Source: Streptomyces sp. NBC_01353
GTDB lineage: Bacteria > Actinomycetota > Actinomycetes > Streptomycetales > Streptomycetaceae
Length of the DNA stretch: 64,000 nucleotides
Assembly: GCF_036237275.1 (NCBI RefSeq)
Contig: NZ_CP108352.1
Span: 1,364,001 to 1,428,000, forward strand
Direction of reading: 5' to 3'
In this document: positions 36,248 through 47,600 of the stretch, one piece after another
How positions within the stretch are numbered: the first letter of the stretch is position 1
How the letters are laid out: each line of letters opens with the position of its first letter
Program-made: the position numbers and the translations under genes
The notes under the pieces: generated by a model
What the model saw: only the letters and a program-made list of their open reading frames with translations
Told to the model about the DNA's origin: nothing
The model's database searches: none

Positions 36248-39200
36248 TCAGTACACGTCACGGCCGTAGCGCTGGTCGGCGGCGAGTTGCTTCACGTACA
36301 CGGCGGCCTCGTCCTCGCTCAGCCCGCCCTGGGTCATCGCGATCTCCCGCAGCGCGCGGTCGACGTCCTTGGCCATCCGGCTCGCGTCGCCGCAGACATA
36401 GAAGTGAGCGCCGTCCTGGAGCCAGGACCACAGCTGGGCACCGTGCTCGCGCATCCTGTCCTGGACGTAGATCTTGGCCCGCTGGTCGCGGGAGAAGGCC
36501 AGATCGAGGCGGCTCAGCGTGCCCTGCCGGTGGAACTCCTCCAGCTCCTGCCGGTAGTAGAAGTCGGTGGCCTGGTGCTGTTCACCGAAGAAGAGCCAGT
36601 TGCCGCCGTGGTGTCCGAGGGCTCGGCGCTGCTCCAGGAAGCCCATGAACGGGGCTATGCCGGTGCCCGGGCCGACCATGATCGCGGGAGTTCCCGGATC
36701 CACCGGAGGGCGGAACTGCGCCGAGCGCTGGACGAACAGCGGCACCTCGCCGCCGGGTTCGGCATCCGCGAGGAAGGTCGACGCGACTCCCTTGCGCCGC
36801 CGGCCCGACGGCCCCTCGTAGCGCAGCACGGAAACGGTCAGGCTGACCTCGCGCGGGGTGGCGAGGGGGCTCGAGGAGATCGAGTAGAGCCGCGGTTGCA
36901 GCCGCTTGAGCCGCTCCGTCCACTCCTGGGCGCTGAGCCGGACCGGGAACTCGGCGACGACGTCCACGGCCTGCCGGCCCCAGGTCCACTGCGCGAGGCC
37001 GTCCTTGTTGTCCGGCCGCGTCAACTGCCTGAGCAGGCGGTCGCCGGTGCGCTCGGTGGCCAGGCGCAGCAGGTCGGCCGTGATGCGGGTGATGTCCAGG
37101 TGGCGGTGGAGCGCCTGCGCGAACGGCATCGGCTCCGAGCCCGACAGAACGACCTCGGCGTCCGGGGAGTGACCGGTGACGGCAAGCCACTCCGCCACCA
37201 GCTCCGGGCAGTTGACCGGCCATATGCCGAGAGCGTCGCCCGCCTCGTACTCCACCCCGCTCTCGCCGAGGTCGAACGTGAACCGGCGGATCTCCTTGCC
37301 CGCTCCGGGCAGGCTGAGCAGCTGATTGCCGGACAGCCGGGCGAGGTACGGGTCGGCCTTGCTCGGCTGCGGCGAGGGAGCCGCCCGCTCCCCGACGGCG
37401 ATCGACGCCGTGACCGTCGGCTCGGCGGCGGTCGCGAGGGCGGGGATCACGCGGTCCAGCCACTGTCCGGCGGGCTCGTCGTAGTCCGGCTCGCAGTCGA
37501 CGCGTGGCAGGAGTCGTACGGCTCCGAGTTCGGCGAGGCGCTCGTCGAGGCGGCGGCCGTGGCCGCAGAAGTCGTCGTAGGCGGAGTCGCCGAAGGCGAG
37601 CACCGCGTACCGGACGCCCTGCAGGGGGGCCGCGTCGGTGGCGCTCAGGGCCTGCCAGAAGCCGGACCCGTTGTCCGGGGCGTCGCCGTCTCCGAACGTG
37701 CTGGTGACCACCAGCACGTCCGTTCCGGACGACAAGGCCGAGGGAGTGCGGTCCGCCATGCTGTGCACGGCCACCGGACGGCCCGCGTCGGCCAGGCGTG
37801 CCCCGATGGCGGTGGCGTACGCCTCGGCGTTGCCCGTCTGGGATGCCCACAGGACGACGACCTGCCGGGTGTGCTCGCTCACGGCGGTGCTCGGCACCGG
37901 ATCCCCCGGCGGCGCCGCAGGCAGCACCGTCGACGGCCCCCGGGACCGGGAGAACGTTCCTGCCAGGAGGCCCTCGACCCAGAGTGCGTTCGGCGCCTCG
38001 AACGGGGCGTCGGCGGGGAGCGTCGGCACGGCCGTACCGGGCGGGGCCGCGGCGACTCCGGCGAGGAATCCGGCCAGGTACCGGCGCTCGTGGTCCGCGA
38101 GGTCCGGAGGCGTCAGGTCGGTCAGACCGAGCACGCCGGCGATGGCGGCGACCTCCGAAGCAGTCGAGGCCGTCGAGGCCGGCTCCGTGTGCGCCAGGGT
38201 CATCAGGGCCCCTTGCGCGTGCCCCTCGGCCGCAGCGCCCTGCCGACTGCCGGTGATCGGCTGGGCGGCGGCCGGGCCCGGTACGGGGCGCGGCGCCGCC
38301 GTCTTGGTGAGGGTCACCGCGCAGACCTTGAACTCGGGCTGGAAGGAGAGCGGGTCGACGGCGTCGTTGGTGACGGCGTTGACGCTGAGGTACTCGCCGA
38401 ACAGGTCGTTCCAGTGGAACGGCGCGAAGCAGTCGCCGGGCCGGACCCTGTCGGTGACGACCGCGGGCAGCACCGCCCGACCGCGCCGCGAGGCCACCTC
38501 GACGCCGTCGCCGTCCACTATGCCGAGCGCGGCGGCGTCCTGCGGATGGAGTTCGACGAAGGGTCCGGGGTCGAGCTTGTTGAGTTTCGCGACCCTGCCG
38601 GTCTTGGTCAGGGTGTGCCACTGGTGCTGCAGCCGACCGGTGTTGAGCACGAAGGGGTAGTCGTCGTCCGGGAGTTCGGCGGAGGGCAGATACGGGCGGG
38701 CGAAGAACGACGCCCGTCCGGACGCGGTCGGGAAGACCAGGCGGGGCCGGCTGCCGTCCGGGCGCTCGACCAGGGGCATGCTGACGCCGTCGTTCACGTA
38801 GCGGATCGGGTTGCGCTCAGGACCGTCCACGGTCGCCGCGGGCCACTGCACCGGAGCGCCGCGCAGCCGCTCGTAGGTGACGCCCCGCAGATCCCATCCG
38901 GTCTTCGGGTTCCATGCCTGCCTGAGCTCCTCGAACACCTCCTCCGCGTCCGCGTACGTGAACGCGTCGGCGAAGCCCATCTCACAGGCGACACGGGCGA
39001 TGAGCTGCCAGTCCGGCAGCGCCTGCCCGGGTGGGTCGACGGCGCCCTGGACGAGCGTGAGGTTCCGCTCGGAGTTGATCATCACTCCGTCGGACTCCGC
39101 CCAGAGGGTGGCGGGGAGCGAGATGTCGGCGTAGGCGTTGGTCTCGGTCTCGGCGAACACGTCCTGGGTGATGACCAGTTCGGCGGTCTCCAGCGCCTCG

Positions 39201-40480
39201 ATCACGGTGCGCCGGTTGGCGACCGAGGCGACCGGGTTGGTGCAGATGATCCAGCACGCCTTGATCTCGCCGGCCGCCATCTTCTCGAACATCTCGACCG
39301 TGCCGCGGCCGACCTCGGTGCGCAGGGTGCCGTCCGGCACTCCCCAGAGGTCTTCGACGAAGCGGCGTTCCTCCTCGACCGCCACCGACCGCTGTCCTGG
39401 CAGGCCCGGCCCCATGTATCCCATCTCGCGGCCGCCCATGGCGTTCGGCTGACCCGTGAGGGAGAAGGGGCCGCTGCCGGGACGGCAGATCGCGCCGGTG
39501 GCCAGGTGGAGATTGACCAGGGCGTTCGTGTTCCAGGTTCCGTGGGTGGACTGGTTGAGGCCCATGGTCCAGCAGCTCATCCACTCGCCGGCTTCGCCGA
39601 TCCACCGGGCGGCCCGCCGGATGTCGGCCTCCGGTATGCCGGTGATCTCGGCGACCTTCGCGGGCGGGTGGTCCGCGAGGAAGCCGGGCATCTCCTCCCA
39701 GCCCTCGGTGTACTCGGCGATGAAGTCCGGGTCGGTCCAGCCGCCTTCGACCAGCAGGTGCAGCAGGCCGTTGAGCAGAGCCAGGTCGGTGCCCGGACGG
39801 ATCTGCAGGAACAGGTCGGCCTTGTCCGCGGTGGCATTGCGCCGGGGATCGACCACGATCAGCTTGGCGCCACCGGCTTTGACTCGGTCCATCATCCGCA
39901 GGAAGAGGATCGGATGGCAGTCGGCCATGTTGGCGCCGATGACGAAGAAGACGTCCGCCCGATCGAAGTCCTCGTACGAGCCGGGCGGCCCGTCGGCGCC
40001 GAGCGACAACTTGTAGCCGGTTCCGGCGCTCGCCATGCACAGCCGGGAGTTGGACTCGATCCGGTGGGTACGGATGAACCCCTTGGCCAGCTTGTTGGCC
40101 AGGTACTGCGCCTCCAGCGACATCTGGCCGGAGACGTAGAGCGCGAGTGCGTCGGGGCCGTGTTCGTCGAGGATCGTCCGAAGGCCCCTGGCGGTCCTGG
40201 TGACGGCTGTGTCGACATCCACGGCCTCGGGCTCGGCGCCCCGGTCGGCGCGGATGCGCGCAGTGGTCAGCCGGCCCGGGGCGGCCAGCATGTCGGCGTG
40301 GGTGGCGCCCTTGGTGCACAGCCGTCCGCCGTTGGCCGGATGCTCCTTGTCGCCGGACGCCTTGGCGACCGTACGTCGGCCGTCGGCGCCCTTGGCGATG
40401 TCCAGCACGATCCCGCAGCCGACCCCGCAGTACGAGCAGACCGTCCGCACCCGCTCGTTCACAGCCGTCGTCTCCGCCAC
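36248..40480 (-). CDS. Assimilatory nitrate reductase fused to flavoprotein reductase
   Basis: A 1410-residue enzyme expected to reduce nitrate to nitrite with NADPH. The N-terminal [4Fe-4S] site uses C15, C18, C22 and C55 ([16 protein letters not shown]), then a bis-MGD molybdopterin oxidoreductase domain runs to about 690. A flavodoxin-like FMN domain follows ([18 protein letters not shown], about 868-1010), and a CPR-type FAD/NADP reductase ends it ([41 protein letters not shown]). It is thus self-contained, needing no separate electron donor. GTG 40480 follows GAGGGGG. It faces modBC tail to tail, 23 bases apart. No nitrite reductase or nitrate transporter gene is in the window. Confidence 0.92.
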   Translation of the reverse strand: MAETTAVNERVRTVCSYCGVGCGIVLDIAKGADGRRTVAKASGDKEHPANGGRLCTKGATHADMLAAPGRLTTARIRADRGAEPEAVDVDTAVTRTARGLRTILDEHGPDALALYVSGQMSLEAQYLANKLAKGFIRTHRIESNSRLCMASAGTGYKLSLGADGPPGSYEDFDRADVFFVIGANMADCHPILFLRMMDRVKAGGAKLIVVDPRRNATADKADLFLQIRPGTDLALLNGLLHLLVEGGWTDPDFIAEYTEGWEEMPGFLADHPPAKVAEITGIPEADIRRAARWIGEAGEWMSCWTMGLNQSTHGTWNTNALVNLHLATGAICRPGSGPFSLTGQPNAMGGREMGYMGPGLPGQRSVAVEEERRFVEDLWGVPDGTLRTEVGRGTVEMFEKMAAGEIKACWIICTNPVASVANRRTVIEALETAELVITQDVFAETETNAYADISLPATLWAESDGVMINSERNLTLVQGAVDPPGQALPDWQLIARVACEMGFADAFTYADAEEVFEELRQAWNPKTGWDLRGVTYERLRGAPVQWPAATVDGPERNPIRYVNDGVSMPLVERPDGSRPRLVFPTASGRASFFARPYLPSAELPDDDYPFVLNTGRLQHQWHTLTKTGRVAKLNKLDPGPFVELHPQDAAALGIVDGDGVEVASRRGRAVLPAVVTDRVRPGDCFAPFHWNDLFGEYLSVNAVTNDAVDPLSFQPEFKVCAVTLTKTAAPRPVPGPAAAQPITGSRQGAAAEGHAQGALMTLAHTEPASTASTASEVAAIAGVLGLTDLTPPDLADHERRYLAGFLAGVAAAPPGTAVPTLPADAPFEAPNALWVEGLLAGTFSRSRGPSTVLPAAPPGDPVPSTAVSEHTRQVVVLWASQTGNAEAYATAIGARLADAGRPVAVHSMADRTPSALSSGTDVLVVTSTFGDGDAPDNGSGFWQALSATDAAPLQGVRYAVLAFGDSAYDDFCGHGRRLDERLAELGAVRLLPRVDCEPDYDEPAGQWLDRVIPALATAAEPTVTASIAVGERAAPSPQPSKADPYLARLSGNQLLSLPGAGKEIRRFTFDLGESGVEYEAGDALGIWPVNCPELVAEWLAVTGHSPDAEVVLSGSEPMPFAQALHRHLDITRITADLLRLATERTGDRLLRQLTRPDNKDGLAQWTWGRQAVDVVAEFPVRLSAQEWTERLKRLQPRLYSISSSPLATPREVSLTVSVLRYEGPSGRRRKGVASTFLADAEPGGEVPLFVQRSAQFRPPVDPGTPAIMVGPGTGIAPFMGFLEQRRALGHHGGNWLFFGEQHQATDFYYRQELEEFHRQGTLSRLDLAFSRDQRAKIYVQDRMREHGAQLWSWLQDGAHFYVCGDASRMAKDVDRALREIAMTQGGLSEDEAAVYVKQLAADQRYGRDVY

Positions 40481-41286
40481 AGGAACACCCCCTCAGATCG
40501 TCGTTCGACGGCCCCGGCGCGGAGCCTCATCGACCACCCGCGCGGGTCGAGCCCGTCGCCGCCCACCCTATGAAGCCCCTGTTGCCCGACCGTGACCGGC
40601 TGCGCCACCAGGCGTTACGCCGCCCGCACCGAAGGCTGCCCGTGACTGTGAGCCGGTCTTCCGGCCGACGGCACGAGCCGCCGGCCGAAGGTGTTTCCGG
40701 GGCAAGGACCTGCCCTCAGAAAGCTCGATGCAGGCGACGCGCCGGTCCCTGCGGCCGCCTCGTATTCCTCATACGTCTCGAATGCGGAAATTCCCTCCGC
40801 ACGCCCGAGAAGTGCCCTCGCGACGAGCTCCGACGCGGAGAAGGGAAGGTCGAGCCACAGCTGGAAATCGTCGTCCGCGACGACGGTCGCCCAGTCCGCG
40901 GTGTCGGTGGTGGTTTTGTCTCACAGCTGCTGAGAGCTTGCTCCATGTCCGCGTGGCGATCCGTGGTGGACCGCGTGGAGTCCCCCAGGGAGCGTACGTC
41001 GCAGCCGGTCGCGATGTGGTTGACCTCGACCGGAGCGCCTCTGGACATGCCAAATCAGGCCACCTTCCGTTTACGGGAAGGCGACCTCGCCAAAGGTGTG
41101 CCAATCGCGGCGGAGGGATTCTTCAACGCAGAGTTGATGCCTCGTCAACCGCTCACGCATTCAGGGCATTCTGATGACCCGCCCGAGGCGATCGAGGCCA
41201 CCATGCCCGAACTTTCCGTAGCCTGCAGTTCGTCGAATCCGATGCTGTATGCCCCTGGCGAATTCGCCTCGACAGAAAGCGCGGCC
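40481..41286. other. Intergenic region with possible broken small gene
   Basis: About 800 bases of lower GC than average without a confident gene. On the minus strand a 101-codon open frame (40615-40920) encodes a protein-like acidic stretch (DFQLWLDLPFSASELVARAL; EGISAFETYEEYEAAA) but has no start codon. An ATG with MEQALSS at 40946 lies in a neighbouring frame, so a single frameshift would join them. The family is not recognised. No hairpin or repeat stood out. Confidence 0.3.
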
Positions 41287-41823
41287 ATGCCGACGACCGA
41301 AGAACCGGCAGGACCGAGTGTTCCCAAAACCTCGGAAGACACGGGAGCTTCCCCGACCCCGGGCGACACGGAGATCGCCCCGGACGGCGGGCGCCTCGAC
41401 CGCGGGGGCATCTCCATCGGCGCGGCGCTCCTGCTCGCCTGCGGAGCGTTCGTCACCTACGGGGTCCTCGACACCCAGGACAAGCCGGCGGACGAGCGGG
41501 CGGCGGCGCCCACCTCCGAGGTGACCTACGAGGTGCTCGGCGAGGGCGCGGCCGACATCTCCTACCGCGGGGCGAGCGGCGACCGGGCGGACGTGGTCAC
41601 GAACGTGGGCCTGCTGTGGAGGAGGACCGTGAGCGTGCCGCTCGGCCCTTCCCCGATCGTCGACGTCAGCCTCGGAGAGAAGGGCGGCACGGTGAGCCGC
41701 ACCCTGGCCATAGGTGGTAGGCACGTCCAACGTGCCACCGCCACCGGTGCCTTCGGCCGGACCGCGTGCAGCAGTGAACTCCCCACCTCCGAAGCGTCCA
41801 CAGCCCCTGAAGGAGCCCAGTGA
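41287..41823 (+). CDS. MmpS-like single-span membrane protein
   Basis: A 178-residue protein. A disordered Pro/Glu-rich N-terminus (about 1-40) is followed by one membrane helix (ISIGAALLLACGAFVTYGV) and an extracytoplasmic beta-rich domain: VTYEVLGEGAADISYRG, then VTNVGLLWRRTVSVPLGPSP and ATGAFGRTACSSE, which resembles the MmpS fold of actinobacteria. MmpS proteins assist RND lipid exporters; no MmpL gene is here. The start is uncertain (41287 used, weak AGAAAG site). The stop overlaps the amidase start (GTGA), which argues for a joint cell-envelope role. Confidence 0.6.
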   Translation: MPTTEEPAGPSVPKTSEDTGASPTPGDTEIAPDGGRLDRGGISIGAALLLACGAFVTYGVLDTQDKPADERAAAPTSEVTYEVLGEGAADISYRGASGDRADVVTNVGLLWRRTVSVPLGPSPIVDVSLGEKGGTVSRTLAIGGRHVQRATATGAFGRTACSSELPTSEASTAPEGAQ

Positions 41824-42947
41824 ACAACCCGTACCTCCTCCGCCGTACCGCCCGGGTCGCGGCGACGACCGCCGTCGCCCTCGCGACCCTCGGTGTCACC
41901 TCCCCGGCGGTGCCGGGGGTGGCACAGATCCCGGACGGCGTCCGGAGCATCGCGCTGCACGGCTCCGATCCCGCCCAGCGCGCCCTGTCGGCCCGGCGCA
42001 CGGCACCGTTCAGCATGGTCGGCGTCACCTGGGCGGACTCGCGAGCCGAGCTCGACGGAACGGCGCAGGCCCGTACCCGCGACAGCGTCACCGGCGTCTG
42101 GTCGGGCTGGCGCGACCTGGAACTCGATGTGCGTACGCCCGAGATCGGCACGGACACCGAGGCCGGCGGGTCTCGCGCGGGAACGCAGCCTCTGTGGACG
42201 GGGCCGTCCGACGGTGTGCAGGTCAGGGTGACGGGTCGGGGCGGGCCGCGGTCGAAGCTGCCAGCCGGGCTGCGGGTGGAGCTGGTGGACCCGGAGCGCG
42301 ACGCGGCCGCCAGGACGTCGTACGCGGGCGCGGCCGTGGCCGCGGCGTCGGAGCCTGCCGTCGTCCCGCGGTCGGGGTGGGGCGCGGACGAGTCGCTGGT
42401 CCTGAGCCCGGCGAAGTACACGACGGACACGAAGGTGGTGTTCACGCACCACACGGCGGGCACCAACGACTACACGTGCGCGCAGTCCGCGGACATCATC
42501 CGCGGGATCTTCCTGTACCACGTGCAGGGTCAGGGCTGGAACGACATCGGCTACCACTTCCTGGTCGACAAGTGCGGCACCGTATTCGAGGGCCGCGCGG
42601 GCGGCATCGACGAGCCGGTCGTCGGCGCGCAGACCTACGGCCTCAACACGGACACCGCCGGTGTCGCCGTCCTCGGCAACTACAACGAGGCGACCACCCC
42701 ACAGCCCGTCCTCCAGGCGGTCGCCGGGCTCGCCGCCTGGAAGCTCGGCCTCTCCGGCTACGACGCCACCGGCACGGCCGAGCTGACCGCGATCGCCGAC
42801 AACGGCAAGTTCACGAACGGCCAGAAGGTCGTCCTGAACCGGATCTCCGGCCACCGCGACGGCTATCCGACCGATTGCCCCGGCAACAACCTGTACGCCG
42901 ATCTGACCGCCATCCGCGCACTCGCCGCGGCTGCGCAGGAGGACTGA
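41820..42947 (+). CDS. Secreted N-acetylmuramoyl-L-alanine amidase (PGRP type)
   Basis: A 375-residue exported peptidoglycan hydrolase. An N-terminal signal peptide (about 1-32) precedes a region of unknown fold (about 40-180). A peptidoglycan-recognition/amidase_2 domain follows: PRSGWGADE, VFTHHTAG (H210-H211), GWNDIGYHFLVD, and SGHRDGYPTDCPG (H345, C353). The His/His/Cys zinc set and Tyr are complete, so it should cut the MurNAc-L-Ala bond. GTG 41820 follows GAAGGAG and overlaps the MmpS-like stop. A perfect hairpin terminator follows 17 bases after the gene. Confidence 0.92.
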   Translation: MNNPYLLRRTARVAATTAVALATLGVTSPAVPGVAQIPDGVRSIALHGSDPAQRALSARRTAPFSMVGVTWADSRAELDGTAQARTRDSVTGVWSGWRDLELDVRTPEIGTDTEAGGSRAGTQPLWTGPSDGVQVRVTGRGGPRSKLPAGLRVELVDPERDAAARTSYAGAAVAAASEPAVVPRSGWGADESLVLSPAKYTTDTKVVFTHHTAGTNDYTCAQSADIIRGIFLYHVQGQGWNDIGYHFLVDKCGTVFEGRAGGIDEPVVGAQTYGLNTDTAGVAVLGNYNEATTPQPVLQAVAGLAAWKLGLSGYDATGTAELTAIADNGKFTNGQKVVLNRISGHRDGYPTDCPGNNLYADLTAIRALAAAAQED

Positions 42948-42964
42948 GAACCAGGCGCGCCGGA

Positions 42965-42996
42965 GGCGACGAGCGGTCGAGGGGGCGCTCGTCGCC
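42965..42996 (+). terminator. Perfect hairpin terminator
   Basis: GGCGACGAGCG (42965-42975) pairs with CGCTCGTCGCC (42986-42996) over 11 bp with a 10-base loop. It lies just after the amidase stop and separates that unit from the five-gene operon downstream. Confidence 0.7.
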
Positions 42997-43111
42997 GCCG
43001 TGGGGTCCGATGCGCCCTCCGTCTCACCCCTTCCACGACGGGGGGCGCACAGGGGCGCAAGGCCGCAACTGCCGTGCTTCAAAGGGCTCGTGGCCTGCGC
43101 CGCAAGCCACG

Positions 43112-43139
43112 GTGACCTTCGATTCCCCTCTGCTAGCCT
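43112..43139 (+). promoter_or_regulatory. Candidate promoter of the five-gene conflict operon
   Basis: GTGACC (43112-43117) and TAGCCT (43134-43139) are 16 bases apart and resemble streptomycete housekeeping hexamers. Transcription would start about 43146, leaving a leader of about 65 bases. A CGTGG-CCCA-CCACG palindrome immediately overlaps the expected start point and may be an operator. Confidence 0.35.
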
Positions 43140-43210
43140 CGTGGCCCACCACGGCGGAGTGACGCGAGGGGGAGCGGTATGGGGCGGCGGCTTCGAGGGG
43201 GGCGTGGAGT

Positions 43211-44662
43211 GTGAGCGGTCAGAAGGTTCCCGAGCGGCGGCTGCACGATGCCGTGATCATCGTGCCCGGCATCATGGGGAGTGCGCTCAGGGACGTCGAG
43301 AGCGGTAAGCAACTGTGGGGCGTCCGGCGTCTCTTCGAGTACTCCGCGCGCATGCACGGCCGGCGGCTGCGTGAGCTCGCCGTCTCGGACGAGGAGCGCA
43401 CGGGGCGTACGGGGCGGGTCGAGCCGACGGGCTTGCTGAACATCGCCGAGTCGATGCCCGGGCTCGGCCAGGCACAGCCCTACAACCACCTGGTCAGCGA
43501 GTTACGCGACGAGGCCCTGCACCGCAGCGCGGTTCTCGCGTTCCCCTACGACTGGCGGCTCTCGGTCGAACACAACGGGGGGCTGCTCGCGACCGCGGCC
43601 CGTCGGCACCTCGAAGCCTGGCGTGAGCACGCCGCCCACCGCCACTACCTCGGCGGCCGTCCCGAGGCCGGACCGGCCCGGATCGTCTTCGTCGCCCACT
43701 CCATGGGCGGGCTCCTCGTTCGTGAACTTCTCCACCGCGGCGACCTCCGGCCCGACATCCGCGCGGTCATGACCGTCGGCACCCCCTTCAGCGGTTCCGT
43801 GAAGGCGGCCGTCATGCTCAACTCCGGCAAGGGCGCGCCGCTTCCGCTGCCCCGCACCACCCTGCGCGACGCCACCGGGACGATGCCCGGGGTGTACGAC
43901 CTGCTTCCGTCCTACCGTGCACTCGACCTGGGCCTCGATTCGCGGGTGCCGACCGCCGACGACCTCGTGGCGCTGGGCGGCCGGCGCGATCTGGTCGAGG
44001 AGACCTTGTGGTGGCGGCAGAGCAGGCAGGGCATCGCCCTGCCCGACCACAGCATGGTGGTCGGCCTCGGCAAGCGCACGCCGCAGAGCTACCGCATGGA
44101 GGCGGACGCCGTCGTCGGCCAGGACTCGATCCTCGAACGGGATCCCGCCGACGACCGCGTACTGTTCCACCCCGATGGCCGGCCCCGACGCGAGAACCGC
44201 GAGGGCGACGGCACGGTGTACCAGTTCGCCGCGCATCTGCCTGGCACCCGCGAGAAGGCCATCCCGGTCTACCAGGAGCACGGCGCCCTCGCCCGTAGTC
44301 GTACCGTCGTCGATCTGGCGCGCGGGATGCTGCGCGGACTGCGTCATCCCGACGAGCTCGGGGCCATGCTCGGGAACGGCACATTCGATCTGGACGTACC
44401 GGAATGGGTCGAGCCCGGGTCCCCGATCACCATCGAGGTGTCAGGCTGGGACGGCGTCTTCGACCTCCACTGCACCGCCAAGGAGGTCAGCGGTCTCGAC
44501 GAGGTCCTGTACCCGGAGCTGAAGCCGGTGCCCGGGCAGGACGGGAGGCTGGCGGCGACCTGTGTGGCCTCCAGGCCGGGGCTGTACGAGATCGAGGTGG
44601 TGGGCGGCAGCGAGCCGGTGACACGGCTCGTGCTCGTGGTGGCATCGGAGCGGCATCTCTGA
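43211..44662 (+). CDS. LCAT-like lipase/acyltransferase, alpha/beta-hydrolase
   Basis: A 483-residue hydrolase of the lecithin:cholesterol acyltransferase family. Oxyanion region VIIVPGIMGSALRD lies near residues 15-28, FPYDWR at 111-116, nucleophile S164 in VAHSMGGLL, D333 in EGDGTVYQF and H357 in YQEHGAL, giving a complete Ser-Asp-His triad. The C-terminus (about 395-483) is a beta-sandwich-like module. No signal peptide, so it should act inside the cell, where a phospholipid bilayer is the likely substrate. GTG 43211 is the start. The caspase-NTPase gene begins 4 bases after its stop, so it is the first gene of the operon and could be its membrane-attacking effector. Confidence 0.85.
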   Translation: MSGQKVPERRLHDAVIIVPGIMGSALRDVESGKQLWGVRRLFEYSARMHGRRLRELAVSDEERTGRTGRVEPTGLLNIAESMPGLGQAQPYNHLVSELRDEALHRSAVLAFPYDWRLSVEHNGGLLATAARRHLEAWREHAAHRHYLGGRPEAGPARIVFVAHSMGGLLVRELLHRGDLRPDIRAVMTVGTPFSGSVKAAVMLNSGKGAPLPLPRTTLRDATGTMPGVYDLLPSYRALDLGLDSRVPTADDLVALGGRRDLVEETLWWRQSRQGIALPDHSMVVGLGKRTPQSYRMEADAVVGQDSILERDPADDRVLFHPDGRPRRENREGDGTVYQFAAHLPGTREKAIPVYQEHGALARSRTVVDLARGMLRGLRHPDELGAMLGNGTFDLDVPEWVEPGSPITIEVSGWDGVFDLHCTAKEVSGLDEVLYPELKPVPGQDGRLAATCVASRPGLYEIEVVGGSEPVTRLVLVVASERHL

Positions 44663-44666
44663 CGCC

Positions 44667-47600
44667 ATGGCCTCGGAATTCGACGACATGGAGGCCGATG
44701 TCGCGGACTCGTTCGACGTACACCTGATTCCGGTGGGGCCGGTGGCCGGCTTCCCGGACGGGGACACGGTCAGCGAGGCCGAGCGGACCGCTGCCGTGCT
44801 GCGGCGGATGGGCGGGGAGGCCGTCGACCCCGTCTTCGCCGGCCGCGCGGTGGAGTCCCTGACCGACGCCGACGAGGCGCTCGCGCACTGGGCCGGGGAG
44901 CGTCCTGGTGACGACGAGTCCCGGCCGTCCGCGCTGCTGTGGTTCGGTCACGGCCGCGCGGCGACGTTGGGTGCCGTGCTGCTCGTACCGGGCTCCAAGG
45001 AGCGCGGCGACGCCCGGGTGACTCCGGAGATGGTCGCGCACTACGTCCACGCCGAGCAGCGCAGGCGTGAGCAGAACGAGAGCCACTGGGCGCTCGTGAT
45101 GGTGGAAGCGTGCAACTCGGAGAACTTCGCACGTGACGTGGCCTGCATGTTCAACGGCTCCAAGCAGCCGCGGACGCGCTCGTTGCTGCTGATCGCCACG
45201 GGAAAGCCCGAGGCGCAGGGCTATCTCGGCACGTTCCGCAAGGTGCTGGAGCGGTACCTGGACACGAAGACCTCGCTCGACGAGGTCTTCACCCTCCGCG
45301 ACCTCCAGGGCCACTTCATACGTCATCGTGTCTACGCCGAGCTCGTCGGCGGCGAGACGAGCGCCGAGCTCCGACTCGTCCTGCGCGACAGGGTTCCGCT
45401 CGCCGGCGCGACCACCGTGGCCGACCTGCGCCGGCAGCAGAACCGCTTCGACGAGGCACCCGACGCACTGCCACTCATGCCGGCTCCGGACAAGGTGGGG
45501 TTCCTCGAAGTGGTCCACGACTTCACCGGCCGGACAGCGGACCTGCGGACCGTCGCATCCTGGTGCGTCGACCCCGCCGCGACCTCCGTACTGGCCGTCA
45601 CGGGCGCGCCCGGCGCCGGCAAGTCGGCGCTGCTCGGCGAGACGCTGCGGCGGTGGTCCCACCGTCGCGCGGAGGATGGGGACATCGGGCCCGCCCCGCG
45701 GATCGTGGCGGTGCTGCCCCTGACCGGCAGCACCCCCGAGGATGTCGTCCGCCGGCTGGCCGACACACTCGACGCGCACCCCGGAGGCGGTGACGTTCTC
45801 GACGCCGTACGTCGCCGGCTGACCGAGCTGTCCCACGGTCCGGGCGCGGAAGCGCCGGCGCTGCTCGTCGCCGACGCTCTCGACGAGGCCAGGGATCCCG
45901 TCCCGATCGCGGCCCTGTTACGGGACCTCGCGACCACTGGGGTACGGCTGCTCATCGGCACCCGGCCCTCGCCGCTCGCCGGCGTCGCGCGCGAAGGCCG
46001 ACCGGCCGACGACAGTGGGCACGTCGACCTGCTCGAGCTCCTCGGTTCGGCGACCGGACACGCCCGCGTGCTGACCCTCGCCCCCGATCCGTCGGCCGCC
46101 CGCGACTACGCCGAACGCAACGTACGCGAGATCCTGCGCGAGCATCCCACCAGTGACGACGCGTGGCACGAGTCCGTGGCAGGCACCGTGGCGGACGCCG
46201 TGGAGGCCCATGTGCGCACCCGTTCCTGGCAGTTCCTCCAGGCCGCCCTGGTGGTACAGGAGATCGGGCAGCGGCCCGGGGTGCTCTCCCCCGGACCTGA
46301 CGGCCGGACCGCACTGGCCCAGATGCTGGAGCGCGACCAGAGCGGGATCTTCGGAGCCGCCGTACAGCGGATCACGGCAGGACTGCCCACGGCCGAGCCG
46401 CTGCTGCGGGCGCTCGCCTACGCACACGGCCGCGGGCTGCCCCTCGCGGACGGCATCTGGGCACGCGCCGCCGCGGGCATCGCCGGAGCCGACGCTCCTT
46501 TCGACGACGATCAGGTGGGGCTGTTCCTGAACCGGGCCGCGGCCTATGTCCTCGTCGACGGGGAGGACCGGCGCAGTGTGTTCCGGCTGGCGCACCGCAC
46601 CCATACCGAGCAACTGCTCGGGGACGGCACGCCCGACCGCAGGTACGAGATGCTCCTGGCCCTGCTGGATCTCGCGGCCGCGCAGGCCGGTGCCGGACAG
46701 CCGCTCAGCCCGCATCTGGCCACCCGGCTCGCCGAGTACGCGGCCGACTGCGGAGCGCCCGGCTGGTCGGCGCTCGCCGAGCGACCCACCGTCGTCGACC
46801 GGCTCCCGCCGGCCTCGTTGAGCGCTCTGGCGCTCACCCCCGGGCCGGGAACGGGTACCGCGCCCACCGATCTGCCCATCGAAGTCCTGGGCACCGTCGC
46901 GTCGGCGCACCTGATCAAGGAGTCCGAGCCGGACGACCGACCGGGGCTGCGCCAGCTCGGTGGGCTCCGCGCGGCAGGCCGGACGCATGACGCGGGCCCC
47001 GGTGCCGCCTGGGAGGTCGCCTGGGGACGGGTGCGCCGCGTGCCCTTGCATCTGCGACTGGGCGGAGCCGACACCGTGGTGACCACGCTCGTCACCCGCC
47101 CCGAATCCGCGTGGCTGGTGACCGGCTCCCTCGACGGGTCCGTGATGGCGTGGGAGCCGTGGCGGGAGCACCACCCCACGCTGCTGCTGAGCGGGTGCGA
47201 AAGCCCGGTGACCGCGCTCGCCGCCCTCGGCTCGACCGCGCCCCCCGCGGGCAACGCCGAAGCCGGCCGCGAGGAGAGGGGCGACGACGAGACGGGCGGC
47301 GCACGCGGGCCCGGCCTGTTGGCCGTCGCGCATGACGACCGCACGCTTCAGCTCTGGGACACCGACGCCGGCCTCGGCACCGGCGACGCCGCCGAACGTC
47401 CGGAGCCGCACACCACATCGACCGTCGAGGTGGTGCGGGTGATGGCGGCCGTCCCCGACGGCACCCGACGGTTCGTCGTCGCGGGCGAGGCGGGCTATCT
47501 CGCACTCCTCGGCCCGGACGGGACACTGTCGCAGCCCGGCGAGGCGATCTCCGCCGGCGATGTGGTGGGGCTCGTGACCCTCCCGGGCCCGGACGGCGCA

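Noticed and set aside
34223-40573. A 2,116-codon open frame on the + strand opposite the nitrate reductase
   Set aside because: It is a GC-rich antisense shadow: His/Arg/Gly-rich, no domains, while the minus strand holds the complete enzyme; only its first part overlaps real modBC sequence in another frame.
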